This document shows, piece by piece, positions 55,274 through 64,000 of a stretch of DNA of 64,000 nt. The number at the start of each line of letters is the position of its first letter. Positions within the stretch are counted from its first letter, which is position 1. The notes below the pieces were generated by a model. The model saw nothing but the letters and a program-made list of their open reading frames with translations, was not told the DNA's origin and ran no database searches. A program made the translations under genes and the position numbers. Source of the stretch: Comamonas terrigena NBRC 13299 (lineage in GTDB: Bacteria > Pseudomonadota > Gammaproteobacteria > Burkholderiales > Burkholderiaceae_C); assembly GCF_006740045.1 (NCBI RefSeq), contig NZ_AP019749.1, positions 2,437,001 to 2,501,000 of the forward strand. Direction: 5' to 3'.

Positions 55274-57613
55274 TCAATCCGCTGCAGCAGCCTCTTCCGG
55301 CTCGGCCGGCTCCGACTTGCTGCGCTCCTTCTTGGGCAGCGGAGAGATGTCCAGCTGGACATCGCCCTTGCCTTCGTTGGCGTCGGCAATCCAGTCCACC
55401 TCCAGGCGGCCACCGTCGGTCAGGCGGCCGAACAGCAGTTCGTCGGCCAACGAGCGGCGGATGGTGTCCTGGATCAGGCGCTGCATCGGGCGGGCACCCA
55501 TCAGCGGATCGAAGCCCGTCTTGGCCAGGTGCTTGCGCAAGGTGTCGGTGAACGTGACTTCCACCTTCTTCTCGGCCAGCTGCTGCTCCAGTTGCAACAG
55601 GAACTTGTCCACCACGCGCAGGATGACCTGCTCGTCCAGCGGCTTGAAGCTCACCGTCGCATCCAGGCGGTTGCGGAACTCGGGGGTGAACAGGCGCTTG
55701 ATGTCGCCCATCTCGTCCCCGGCCTGGCGCGGGTTGGTGAAGCCGATGGTGGCCTTGTTCATGGTCTCGGCGCCCGCATTGGTGGTCATGATGATGATCA
55801 CGTTGCGGAAGTCGGCCTTGCGTCCGTTGTTGTCCGTCAGCGTGCCGTGGTCCATGACCTGCAGCAGCACGTTGAAGATGTCCGGGTGCGCCTTCTCGAT
55901 TTCATCCAGCAGCAGCACGGAGTGCGGCTTCTTGGTGATGGCCTCGGTCAGCAGACCGCCCTGGTCGTAGCCCACATAGCCGGGAGGCGCGCCGATCAGG
56001 CGGCTGACCGCATGGCGCTCCATGTACTCGGACATGTCGAAACGGATCAGGTCCACGCCCAGGATGTAGGCCAGCTGCTTGGCGGCTTCCGTCTTGCCGA
56101 CCCCGGTGGGGCCGGAGAACAGGAAGGAGCCGATCGGCTTTTCCGGTTTGCCCAGACCCGAGCGGGCCATCTTGACGGCCGACGCCAGCACTTCCAGGGC
56201 CTTGTCCTGGCCGAACACCACGCTCTTGAGGTCACGCTCCAGCGTCTGCAGCTTGCTGCGGTCGTCGTTGGAGACATTGGCCGGCGGAATGCGGGCGATC
56301 TTGGCCACGATCTCTTCGATCTCGGCGCGGCCGATGGTCTTCTTGCGCTTGCTGGCCAGCTGGATGCGCTGGGCAGCACCGGCCTCGTCGATCACGTCGA
56401 TGGCCTTGTCCGGCAGATGGCGGTCGTTGATGTACTTGGCCGACAGCTCGGCGGCAGCCTGCAGTGCGGCCGTGGCGTACTTCACGCCGTGGTGCTCTTC
56501 AAAGCGGCTCTTGAGGCCCTTGAGGATGTCCACGGTTTCCTGCACGGTCGGCTCGACCACATCCACCTTCTGGAAACGGCGCGACAGCGCAGCGTCTTTT
56601 TCGAAGATACCGCGGTACTCCGTGAACGTGGTCGCGCCGATGCACTTGAGCTGGCCGCTGGACAGCGCCGGCTTGAGCAGATTGGACGCATCCAGCGTGC
56701 CGCCCGATGCCGCACCGGCACCGATCAGGGTGTGGATTTCGTCAATGAACAGGATGGCGTTGGGCTTGTCCTTGAGCGACTTGAGCACGCCCTTGAGGCG
56801 CTGCTCGAAGTCCCCGCGGTACTTGGTCCCGGCCAGCAGTGCGCCCATGTCCAGCGAATAGACATTGGCTTCGGCCAGCACCTCGGGCACCGTGCCCTCG
56901 GTGATGCGCCATGCCAGGCCTTCGGCGATCGCCGTCTTGCCCACGCCAGCCTCGCCCACCAGCAGCGGGTTGTTCTTGCGGCGGCGGCACAAGATCTGGA
57001 TCGTGCGCTCGACTTCGTACTCGCGCCCGATCAGTGGATCGATCTTGCCGTCCTTGGCCGCCTGGTTCAGGTTCAGCGTGTACTGCTCCAGCGGCGAGGC
57101 CTTTTCATTGCGCTCGCTGCCCATGCCCTCGTCGCCGTCCATGGGCGTGTCCGCCTTGGCGGGTTCCGGGGGTTCGCTCTTCTTGATGCCGTGGGCAATG
57201 AAATTGACCACATCCAGGCGCGTCACGCCCTGCTGGTGCAGGTAGTACACGGCATGGGAGTCTTTCTCGCCGAAGATTGCCACCAGCACGTTGGCGCCGG
57301 TCACTTCCTTCTTGCCATTGCCTGTGGACTGCACATGCATGATGGCGCGTTGGATCACCCGCTGGAAGCCCAGCGTGGGTTGTGTATCCACTTCCTCGGT
57401 GCCAGCCACCTGAGGCGTGTTGTCTTTGATGAAGTTGGTCAGCGAAGCACGCAGGTCATCGATGTTCGCAGAGCAGGCACGCAAGACTTCCGCCGCGCTG
57501 GGGTTATCCAGCAGGGCAAGCAGCAGGTGCTCCACCGTGATGAATTCGTGGCGCTGCTGACGCGCCTCGACGAATGCCATGTGCAAGCTGACTTCCAGTT
57601 CCTGGGCAATCAT
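55274..57613 (-). CDS. clpA: ATP-dependent Clp protease ATP-binding subunit ClpA
   Basis: A 779-residue AAA+ unfoldase. The N-domain (about 1-145) binds ClpS. D1 has Walker A GEAGVGKT (220-227) and D2 has GPTGVGKT (around 505). The ClpP-docking loop carries IGF in [11 protein letters not shown], where E. coli has IGL. The linker has no middle coiled-coil domain, which separates ClpA from ClpB/ClpC. It unfolds N-end-rule and ssrA-tagged substrates for ClpP. It lies 62 bp downstream of clpS. The tail from about 755 is charged ([14 protein letters not shown]). Confidence 0.97.
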   Translation of the reverse strand: MIAQELEVSLHMAFVEARQQRHEFITVEHLLLALLDNPSAAEVLRACSANIDDLRASLTNFIKDNTPQVAGTEEVDTQPTLGFQRVIQRAIMHVQSTGNGKKEVTGANVLVAIFGEKDSHAVYYLHQQGVTRLDVVNFIAHGIKKSEPPEPAKADTPMDGDEGMGSERNEKASPLEQYTLNLNQAAKDGKIDPLIGREYEVERTIQILCRRRKNNPLLVGEAGVGKTAIAEGLAWRITEGTVPEVLAEANVYSLDMGALLAGTKYRGDFEQRLKGVLKSLKDKPNAILFIDEIHTLIGAGAASGGTLDASNLLKPALSSGQLKCIGATTFTEYRGIFEKDAALSRRFQKVDVVEPTVQETVDILKGLKSRFEEHHGVKYATAALQAAAELSAKYINDRHLPDKAIDVIDEAGAAQRIQLASKRKKTIGRAEIEEIVAKIARIPPANVSNDDRSKLQTLERDLKSVVFGQDKALEVLASAVKMARSGLGKPEKPIGSFLFSGPTGVGKTEAAKQLAYILGVDLIRFDMSEYMERHAVSRLIGAPPGYVGYDQGGLLTEAITKKPHSVLLLDEIEKAHPDIFNVLLQVMDHGTLTDNNGRKADFRNVIIIMTTNAGAETMNKATIGFTNPRQAGDEMGDIKRLFTPEFRNRLDATVSFKPLDEQVILRVVDKFLLQLEQQLAEKKVEVTFTDTLRKHLAKTGFDPLMGARPMQRLIQDTIRRSLADELLFGRLTDGGRLEVDWIADANEGKGDVQLDISPLPKKERSKSEPAEPEEAAAAD

Positions 57614-57675
57614 GTAGTGGCTCCTTTGCGCTTGCCAGTTGTGTAAATCTACTCTGAAATCGGGGCGATCGGCAG

Positions 57676-58032
57676 TTATTCAATAGGCTCGCTGACAGCC
57701 TGCAGCGGATGACCTGCCTTGTTGGCTGCCTGTAACACCTGTTCCACCTTGGTGGAGGCCACGTCGCGGGAATACACCCCGCACACGCCCCGACCGTCCA
57801 GGTGGATCTTGAGCATGATCTGGGTGGCCGCCTCGCGGTCTTTGCCAAAAAATTCCTGCAACACCACGATCACGAACTCCATCGGGGTGAAATCGTCGTT
57901 GAGCATCACCACCTGGTACATCGGTGGGGGGGCCACCTTCTGGGTGCGCCGCTCCAGCACGACCGAACCACCGCCCTCTTCGCGTGGAAGCTGCGGCTTG
58001 GGAGGTTGAATAGGAGGTTGTTCGGTAGCCAT
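57676..58032 (-). CDS. clpS: ATP-dependent Clp protease adaptor ClpS
   Basis: A 118-residue N-recognin that delivers substrates with Leu/Phe/Tyr/Trp N-termini to ClpA. A flexible Pro-rich N-terminus of about 40 residues is followed by the conserved core [20 protein letters not shown] (with the NDD hydrophobic pocket), [20 protein letters not shown] and [12 protein letters not shown] at 58030-58032 gives MATEQPP; an ATG three codons earlier (58041) is equally open. Located directly upstream of clpA in the usual order. Confidence 0.94.
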   Translation of the reverse strand: MATEQPPIQPPKPQLPREEGGGSVVLERRTQKVAPPPMYQVVMLNDDFTPMEFVIVVLQEFFGKDREAATQIMLKIHLDGRGVCGVYSRDVASTKVEQVLQAANKAGHPLQAVSEPIE

Positions 58033-58195
58033 GGAATTCATTGTAGCGACGGCTTCGGGCGTATTTTGAGTCGCCTTCAGACCAAAAACAGAGGGACGAC
58101 ATGCAAGCATTTGTAGGACAGCACAAGCTCTCCTACCAACGGTGGCATGGCGTACAGATAAGGCCAATGGTAGCGCCGACAAGATGGCCGTTTTC

Positions 58196-61100
58196 TTACT
58201 CGTAGACGACCGTGCTGTGCCCGCTGCCCGCCTCGGCGCACCAGGCGGCCAGCGCCGCATCGCTGGGGAAGAAGCGGCTGTCATCGCCCAGCTGCAGCTC
58301 GACCAGCGCCGCGCCCAGCTCCGACTGGCAGCGCACCCCCAGGCGCACCTTCAGCCCGTGCTGGATGCTGCCGTGCTCGGTGTCCTCCCGTTTGGCGGGG
58401 AATTCACGCAGCAGGCGCTGGACATCGGGCATCTTTTCGGTGGTGCTGACCTGCAGGTAGCGGCCAAAGCGGCAGCGTGCATCTGCCAGGCCCCAGACCT
58501 TCTGCACCTTGGCACGCAAGCCGCCACTGAAGCGGTCCTGCTGCACCCGTGCCGTCAGCACCACGAACTCGTCGTCTTTCAGCAGGTCCTTGTGGGCGTT
58601 GAGCGTGGCTTCGTCCACCGATGCCTCGATCACGCCGGACTTGTCGTCCAGCTTGAACAGGCACAGCTTGCCGCGCTGGCCGTTGATCACGCGCAGATCG
58701 CTGACGATGCCCACCAGCACCTGCGGCTCGCGGCTGTCCCCCAGATCGGCCAGCGGGGTGCGCACAAAGCGGCGCACCTCCGCCTCGACCTCATCGAACA
58801 GGTGGCCGGACAGGTAGAAGCCCACCGCCGTCTTTTCCAGGGTCAGGCGCTCCTTGATGCCCCAGGGCAGCACCTCGGCCAGCGGCGGCTCCTGGGTGCT
58901 GGAGCCCACGGCATCGTCGCCCATCATGTCGAACAGGCCGCCCTGGTTGGCATTGGCCAAGGTCGCATTGGCAAACTCGAACGCCGTGTCCACCGACGCC
59001 GACAGCGCCGCGCGGTTCCGGTGGATGGCATCGAACGCGCCGGCCTTGATCAGCGCTTCCAAGGTGCGCTTGTTCAGGCGCGAGCGGTCCACCCGCACAC
59101 AGAAGTCGAACAGGCTGGTGAACGGGCCCTTGAGGTGGCCGTTCGGCCCCACGCCCTGGCCTTCGCGCGCCGCGATGATGGCTTCGATCGCCTGCTGGCC
59201 CGTGCCCTTGATGGCGCCCAGGCCGTAGCGGATCACCTTGTCGGTCACCGGCTCGAAGCGGTAGACGCCGCGGTTCACATCTGGCGGCTCGAAGGTCAGG
59301 CCCATCTTCAGCGCATCCTCGTAGAGCACCTTGAGCTTGTCGGTGTCGTCCATTTCCACGGTCATGTTCCCGCAGAAGAACTCCGCCGTGTAGTGCACCT
59401 TGAGCCAGCCCGTGTGGTAGGCCAGCAGCGAATAGGCGGCCGCGTGCGACTTGTTGAAGCCGTAGCCCGCAAACTTCTCCATCAGGTCGAAGACCTCGTC
59501 GGCCTTGTCCTGGCTGATGCCCTTCTTGGCCGCCCCCTCGCGGAAGATGCCGCGGTGCTTGACCATCTCCTCGACTTTTTTCTTGCCCATGGCGCGGCGC
59601 AGCAAGTCGGCGCCGCCGAGCGAGTAGCCGCCCAGCACCTGGGCCGTCTGCATCACCTGCTCCTGGTAGACCATGATGCCGTAGGTTTCGGCCAGCACCT
59701 GCTCCACCAGCGGGTGGGGATATTCAATCTCCTCGCGACCGTGCTTGCGGGCCACGAAGGACGGAATCAGGTCCATGGGGCCCGGACGGTACAGGGCGTT
59801 CAGCGCAATCAGGTCTTCCAGGCGCGACGGCTTGGCGTCGCGCAGCATGCCCTGCATGCCGCGGGATTCAAACTGGAAGACGGCTTCGGTCTTGCCTTCC
59901 TGGAAAAGCTTGTAGGTGGGGTAGTCGTCCAGCGGAATTTCTTCAAACTTGAAGTTCTCCTGCCCCTTGTGGCGCTTCATGATGAATTCGCGCGCAATCT
60001 CCAGGATGGTCAGCGTGGCCAGGCCCAAGAAGTCGAACTTCACCAGGCCGATCTGCTCCACATCGTCCTTGTCGTACATGGCCACGGCCGAGTCGCTGCC
60101 GGGCTGCTGGTACAGCGGGCAGAAGTCGGTCAACTTGCCGGGCGCAATCACCACGCCCCCGGCGTGCATGCCGATGTTGCGGCACATGCCTTCGAGCTTT
60201 TGCGCCATCTCGATCAGCATCTTCACGTCTTCTTCTTTTTCCAGACGTTCGGCCAGTGCCTGCTCATCCACCGCATAGGTGTACTTGTCGTTCTCCTTGC
60301 GCGGATTGGGCGGGTATTTCAGCGTGACGTGCAGGCCCGGCTTGTTGGGCACCAGCTTGGAGATGCCGTCGCAGAAGTTGTAGCTCAGGTCCAGCACCCG
60401 GCCCACGTCACGGATGGCCGCGCGCGCAGCCATGGTGCCGAAGGTGGCGATCTGGCTGACGGCATTGCGGCCGTAGCGGTCCTTCACGTAATCGATCACG
60501 CGGTCGCGGTTGGCCTGGCAGAAGTCCACGTCAAAGTCAGGCATGGACACGCGTTCGGGGTTCAGAAAACGTTCGAACAGCAGGTTGTAGTGGATGGGGT
60601 CCAGATCGGTGATCTTCAGCACATAGGCCACCAGCGAACCGGCCCCCGAACCACGGCCCGGCCCCACCGGGCAGCCATTGTTCTTGGCCCAGTTGATGAA
60701 GTCCGCCACGATCAGAAAGTAGCCCGGGAACCCCATCTTCAAGATGATGCCCAGCTCGAACTCCAGCCGCTCCACATACTGCGGGCGGGCCGCCTGGCGC
60801 TTGGCCTCGTTCGGGAACAGCAGCTGCAGACGCTCCTCCAGCCCCTCGTACGAGGCATGGCGGAAATAGTCTTCAGCCGGCATGCCGTTGGGTGTGGGGA
60901 AGTCCGGCAGAAAGTTCTTGCCCAGCAGCAGCGTCACGCTGCAGCGGCGGGCGATTTCCACGGTGTTTTCCAGCGCCGACGGCACATCGGCAAACAGCGC
61001 CTGCATCTCGGCGCTGCTCTTGAGGTACTGCTCCCGGGTGAAGCGCTTGACGCGCTTGGTATTGCCCAGCACCTCGCCTTCGGCAATGCACACCCGCGCT

Positions 61101-61741
61101 TCATGGGATTCGAAATCGCCGGGCTTGAAAAACTGCACCGGGTGTGTGGCCACCACCGGCAGGTTCAGCCGTGCCGCCAGCTGCACGGTCTGCACCACCA
61201 GGCTCTCGTCTTCCGGGCGCCCGGCACGCTGCAGCTCCAGGTAGAAGCGGTGCGGAAACAGGCTGGCCATGCGCAGCGCTTCGCGCGCAGCCCCGTCCTT
61301 GTCGCCGCGCTGCAGGGCCTGGCCCACCGGGCCGGCATTGGCGCCGGACAGCAGGATCAGGCCCTCGCCCAGCTCCTGCAGCCATTCCCATTTGCTCAGT
61401 GCCTGGGCCTGACCGCGCGGCACATTGCCGGTCCAGCCCCGGGCCAGGATTTCCGACAGATTGTGGTAGCCCAGCTTGCTTTGCACCAGCACCAGCACAC
61501 GGGGGCCGGGCGCACCGCCCTCGCCTTCCATGATCAGCTCGGCGCCCAGAATGGGCTTGACCCCTTTGCCCCGTCCGGATTTGTAGAACTTCAGCCCGCC
61601 GAACATATTGTTCAGATCGGTGATGGCCATGGCGGGCTGCCCGTCGGCAGCCGCCGCCTTGATGGCATCGTCAATACGGCAGGTCCCGTCGACGACGGAA
61701 AACTCGGTGTGCAGGCGCAGGTGAACAAACATGGACGCCAT
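58196..61741 (-). CDS. dnaE: DNA polymerase III subunit alpha
   Basis: An 1181-residue replicative polymerase. The PHP domain begins [15 protein letters not shown] (about 4-18). The palm domain carries the catalytic aspartates in [16 protein letters not shown] near residue 400. Fingers, the beta-clamp-binding region, and an OB-fold near 1000-1060 ([20 protein letters not shown]) follow. Length is normal for DnaE1. Starts at 61739-61741 and 61730-61732 are both possible. Divergent from bamD; clpS follows 154 bp downstream on the same strand. Confidence 0.97.
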   Translation of the reverse strand: MASMFVHLRLHTEFSVVDGTCRIDDAIKAAAADGQPAMAITDLNNMFGGLKFYKSGRGKGVKPILGAELIMEGEGGAPGPRVLVLVQSKLGYHNLSEILARGWTGNVPRGQAQALSKWEWLQELGEGLILLSGANAGPVGQALQRGDKDGAAREALRMASLFPHRFYLELQRAGRPEDESLVVQTVQLAARLNLPVVATHPVQFFKPGDFESHEARVCIAEGEVLGNTKRVKRFTREQYLKSSAEMQALFADVPSALENTVEIARRCSVTLLLGKNFLPDFPTPNGMPAEDYFRHASYEGLEERLQLLFPNEAKRQAARPQYVERLEFELGIILKMGFPGYFLIVADFINWAKNNGCPVGPGRGSGAGSLVAYVLKITDLDPIHYNLLFERFLNPERVSMPDFDVDFCQANRDRVIDYVKDRYGRNAVSQIATFGTMAARAAIRDVGRVLDLSYNFCDGISKLVPNKPGLHVTLKYPPNPRKENDKYTYAVDEQALAERLEKEEDVKMLIEMAQKLEGMCRNIGMHAGGVVIAPGKLTDFCPLYQQPGSDSAVAMYDKDDVEQIGLVKFDFLGLATLTILEIAREFIMKRHKGQENFKFEEIPLDDYPTYKLFQEGKTEAVFQFESRGMQGMLRDAKPSRLEDLIALNALYRPGPMDLIPSFVARKHGREEIEYPHPLVEQVLAETYGIMVYQEQVMQTAQVLGGYSLGGADLLRRAMGKKKVEEMVKHRGIFREGAAKKGISQDKADEVFDLMEKFAGYGFNKSHAAAYSLLAYHTGWLKVHYTAEFFCGNMTVEMDDTDKLKVLYEDALKMGLTFEPPDVNRGVYRFEPVTDKVIRYGLGAIKGTGQQAIEAIIAAREGQGVGPNGHLKGPFTSLFDFCVRVDRSRLNKRTLEALIKAGAFDAIHRNRAALSASVDTAFEFANATLANANQGGLFDMMGDDAVGSSTQEPPLAEVLPWGIKERLTLEKTAVGFYLSGHLFDEVEAEVRRFVRTPLADLGDSREPQVLVGIVSDLRVINGQRGKLCLFKLDDKSGVIEASVDEATLNAHKDLLKDDEFVVLTARVQQDRFSGGLRAKVQKVWGLADARCRFGRYLQVSTTEKMPDVQRLLREFPAKREDTEHGSIQHGLKVRLGVRCQSELGAALVELQLGDDSRFFPSDAALAAWCAEAGSGHSTVVYE

Positions 61742-61885
61742 TGTAGGAAGGCCCGGCAGCCTCCACGCCGACACCGTGTCATAACCTGCGGCGAAGGGGC
61801 CCTTGGCCTGCCGCTACAATGCCTTCCAACCAGTGGCCCGCAACGGTGCCCTTGCCAGAAACTTATGTACACATTTCCTGTCCGC

Positions 61886-62692
61886 ATGCTGTCTTCTCTG
61901 CCCCGTCACCGCCTGCCCCTGTTCGCCGCCCTGCTGGCTGCCGGCCTGCTGGCCGGATGCAATACGACCAAGGAAGACCCGACCGCCAAGTGGACGCCCG
62001 ACCGCATCTACACCGAGGCCAAGGAAGAACTCAATGGCGGCGGCTACGACAAGGCCGTGCCACTGTTTGAAAAGCTGGAAGGCCGCGCTGCCGGCACCCC
62101 CCTGGCCCAGCAGGCCCAGATCGACAAGGCCTACGCGCAATACAAGGCCGGCGACAAGGCCCAGGCTATCGCCACGCTGGACCGCTTCATCAAGCTGCAC
62201 CCTGCCAGCCCGGCCCTCGACTACGCGCTGTACCTCAAGGGCCTGGTCAATTTCAACGAAAACCTGGGCCTGTTCTCGTGGCTGTCGCGCCAGGACCTGT
62301 CCGAGCGTGACCAGAAGGCCGCCAAGGATTCGTTCGAAGCCTTCAACGAGCTGGTTAACCGCTTCCCTGACTCGCGCTACGCGGCCGATTCCCGCCAGCG
62401 CATGACCTATATCGTCAACTCGCTGGCACAGTACGAAGTGCATGTGGCGCGCTACTACTACTCGCGCGGCGCCTATGTGGCTGCCATTGCCCGCGCCCAG
62501 ACCGCCATCACCGAATACGAAGGCGTGCCCGCCATCAAGGAAGCGCTGGAGATCCTGGTCAACTCCTACGACAAGCTGGGCATGAACCAGCTGCGCGACG
62601 ACGCCAAGCGCGTGCTGGAAAGCACCTACCCTGCCACGGCCGAAACCACGGCCCAGCGCCGCAAGAGCGCGCCCTGGTGGAAGTTCTGGTAA
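61886..62692 (+). CDS. bamD: Outer membrane protein assembly factor BamD
   Basis: A 268-residue outer-membrane lipoprotein of the BAM complex. The lipobox LLAGC puts the lipidated Cys at residue 25. TPR repeats follow (IYTEAKEELNGGGYDKAVPL, YAQYKAGDKAQAIATLDRFI, then NELVNRFPDSRYAADSRQRM and MNQLRDDAKRVLESTYP). The final KSAPWWKFW is a typical C-terminal end. An earlier in-frame ATG at 61865 would lengthen the signal peptide by seven residues; neither start has a strong Shine-Dalgarno. It recruits BamA with partner BamE and folds beta-barrels. Confidence 0.94.
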   Translation: MLSSLPRHRLPLFAALLAAGLLAGCNTTKEDPTAKWTPDRIYTEAKEELNGGGYDKAVPLFEKLEGRAAGTPLAQQAQIDKAYAQYKAGDKAQAIATLDRFIKLHPASPALDYALYLKGLVNFNENLGLFSWLSRQDLSERDQKAAKDSFEAFNELVNRFPDSRYAADSRQRMTYIVNSLAQYEVHVARYYYSRGAYVAAIARAQTAITEYEGVPAIKEALEILVNSYDKLGMNQLRDDAKRVLESTYPATAETTAQRRKSAPWWKFW

Positions 62693-62734
62693 GCCGCCAC
62701 GGCAGTTGCCCCCGTCAGCCACCGCCTGCACCTC

Positions 62735-62764
62735 AAGCCCATGCCCTTGTGCATGGGCTTTTTT
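62735..62764 (+). terminator. Intrinsic terminator of bamD
   Basis: AAGCCCATG and CATGGGCTT pair around an 8-base loop and run into TTTT, 43 bp past the bamD stop. Confidence 0.88.
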
Positions 62765-62934
62765 CATGGTCCATGGTGCTTGGTGTCAGGAGCACCGCGT
62801 GGTCATGCACTGTCATGGGAAGACCATCCGGGGATGTCCCTCTCCACGGTAAGGCCGTGGTCTGGCGCCCCCCCCGGCCCTCCGGCCTTGAGAGCTTGAA
62901 ACCTTGACTGCTTGCGCCCCGGCGCGGACCCGCA

Positions 62935-64000
62935 CTACAGCGGCGCCGGGCTCCGCAGTGCCTGCAAGGCCTCTTTCCACGCAGCCTCCGTGCCCAGGCG
63001 GCGCATGGGCGGCAGCGCTTCCACCATGCTGCGGCCATAGCCCTTGGTGCGCAGCCGGATATCGGTCACCACCAGGATGCCCCGGTCGGTTTCGGTGCGG
63101 ATCAGGCGCCCCGCGCCTTGCTTGAGGGCCAGTGCCGCCTCGGGCAGCACATAGTCGGCAAACGGGTTGCGGCCCAGCTGCTCCAGCTGGCGCGAACGTG
63201 CCTCGACCAGCGGATCGTCCGGCGGCGGAAACGGCAGCTTGTCGATCACCACCAGCTGCAGCGCATCCCCCGGAATGTCCACCCCCTCCCAGAAGGTACT
63301 GGACGCCACCAGCACGCAGCCGCGTCCGTTCACCGTACCGGCGCGAAAGCGCTCCATCAGCGCATGCTTGGAGCCCTGCCCTTGCACCAGCACATCCATG
63401 GGCTCCAGCAGCCCAAAGCGCGCCCGCAGCTGGCGCCCGATCTGCTCCAGCGCGCGCAGCGTGGTGGTCAGCACCAGGGTGCGCCCTCCCAGGGCTGCGG
63501 CACCGTCCCCGGCCAGTCGGGCCACGGCATCGCTGTGCTGCGCATCACCGGGCAACGGAAAGCTTTCCGGCACATACAGCGCCGCCTGGTGGGCGTAATC
63601 GAATGGACTGTCCACCCGCAACACCTGGGCGCCGTGCAGCCCACAGGGCTCGGTGAACCAGCGCAAGTCATCCCCCAGGCCCAGGGTGGCAGAGGTGAAG
63701 ATCCAGGCCGTGTGGACCGCCGCAGTGTCTGATGCCGCCGGTGTGATCGGCGACGTAATCGGCGATGTGGTCGACGGCCGCTCCGGCTGCGCGGCAGATA
63801 CCGGCGGCAGCACGGCATCGCCGTCCGGCTCCGCCGATTCCGCAGCCTCCATCGACGCGGTCCCATCCTCGTCTGCAGCCGATGCAGCCACCTCATCCAC
63901 CTCCGCCGCCCAGGCGCCACCGGGTGCCAAGTCCGCGTCGCTGAAGGCCCGCACCTCCAGCGCAGGATGGCCGGCCATCAACTGCTCGCGCACCAGGCGG
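62935..64000 (-). CDS. DinG/YoaA family ATP-dependent DNA helicase (partial, C-terminal part)
   Basis: The reading frame continues beyond the right edge, so only the C-terminal 355 residues are present. The core has WIFTSATLGLGDDLRWFTEP (motif III-like), GRTLVLTTTLRALEQIGRQL, VASSTFWEGVDIPGDALQLV (motif V) and QGAGRLIRTETDRGILVVTD (motif VI with the arginine finger). These are DinG/XPD-family superfamily 2 helicase features. Before the SAT motif there is a low-complexity insertion of about 60 residues (acidic, then STTSPITSPITPAASD) that is not part of the helicase core. The iron-sulfur region would lie off the edge. Confidence 0.9.
   Translation of the reverse strand, partial: RLVREQLMAGHPALEVRAFSDADLAPGGAWAAEVDEVAASAADEDGTASMEAAESAEPDGDAVLPPVSAAQPERPSTTSPITSPITPAASDTAAVHTAWIFTSATLGLGDDLRWFTEPCGLHGAQVLRVDSPFDYAHQAALYVPESFPLPGDAQHSDAVARLAGDGAAALGGRTLVLTTTLRALEQIGRQLRARFGLLEPMDVLVQGQGSKHALMERFRAGTVNGRGCVLVASSTFWEGVDIPGDALQLVVIDKLPFPPPDDPLVEARSRQLEQLGRNPFADYVLPEAALALKQGAGRLIRTETDRGILVVTDIRLRTKGYGRSMVEALPPMRRLGTEAAWKEALQALRSPAPL

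Overview
The window is GC-rich, tightly packed bacterial chromosome. Gene content points to Burkholderiales, most likely Comamonadaceae: an aceE-aceF-lpdA operon whose E3 carries its own lipoyl domain, a yqjD/yqjE-type envelope operon, DUF3617, DUF2189 and DUF3100 proteins, and a FecI/FecR/TonB-receptor island. This family-level call is an inference from protein style; no rRNA or tRNA gene is present to confirm it. The window opens inside a DUF2798 gene and closes inside a DinG/YoaA helicase gene. I see no insertion sequence, prophage, integrase, CRISPR array, tRNA or rRNA.

Layout. 1-12 kb is an accessory catabolic stretch: DUF2798 protein with paired operators, an orphan RutB-type amidohydrolase, type II asparaginase, an M20 amidohydrolase plus DUF3100 membrane protein with a divergent LysR regulator, an Old Yellow Enzyme family reductase, a GntP-family permease, YjdM and a lipoprotein-like carboxylesterase. 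12-16.5 kb is an iron-signalling island (ECF sigma, FecR anti-sigma, TonB receptor) behind a Fur box. 16.7-23 kb is the pyruvate dehydrogenase operon, with a PAS histidine kinase/FixJ-type response regulator pair divergent from it (23.3-26.6 kb). 26.6-33 kb is housekeeping: folD, oligopeptidase A, Cu/Zn SOD lipoprotein, rpiA and pyrD. 32.8-34 kb is a yqjD-yqjE-yqjK-like operon. 34-37.7 kb mixes an FAD oxidoreductase, an unrecognised small protein, an XRE regulator, a fumarylacetoacetate hydrolase family protein and an unknown protein behind a perfect inverted repeat.

37.7-46 kb carries rlmB followed by a class III-like sirtuin, sstT, a lone YbbA-type ABC ATPase divergent from tesA, a TTG-start 57-residue basic protein, a DUF2189 membrane protein, yebC and a PQQ-type sugar dehydrogenase. 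46-55 kb carries a GGDEF/EAL protein, an SpmA-SpmB fusion, DUF3617, exonuclease I, a second (class II-like) sirtuin and cardiolipin synthase. 55-64 kb is core: dnaE, clpS and clpA on one strand, bamD divergent from dnaE, and the helicase fragment.

No clearly new multi-gene defence or mobile system is visible. The best leads are the M20/DUF3100/LysR cassette (a candidate uncharacterised uptake-and-hydrolysis pathway), the two-component system beside the pyruvate dehydrogenase operon, the unknown gene behind the 37224-37249 operator, the two sirtuins of different class, and the small genes at 35524 and 42589.
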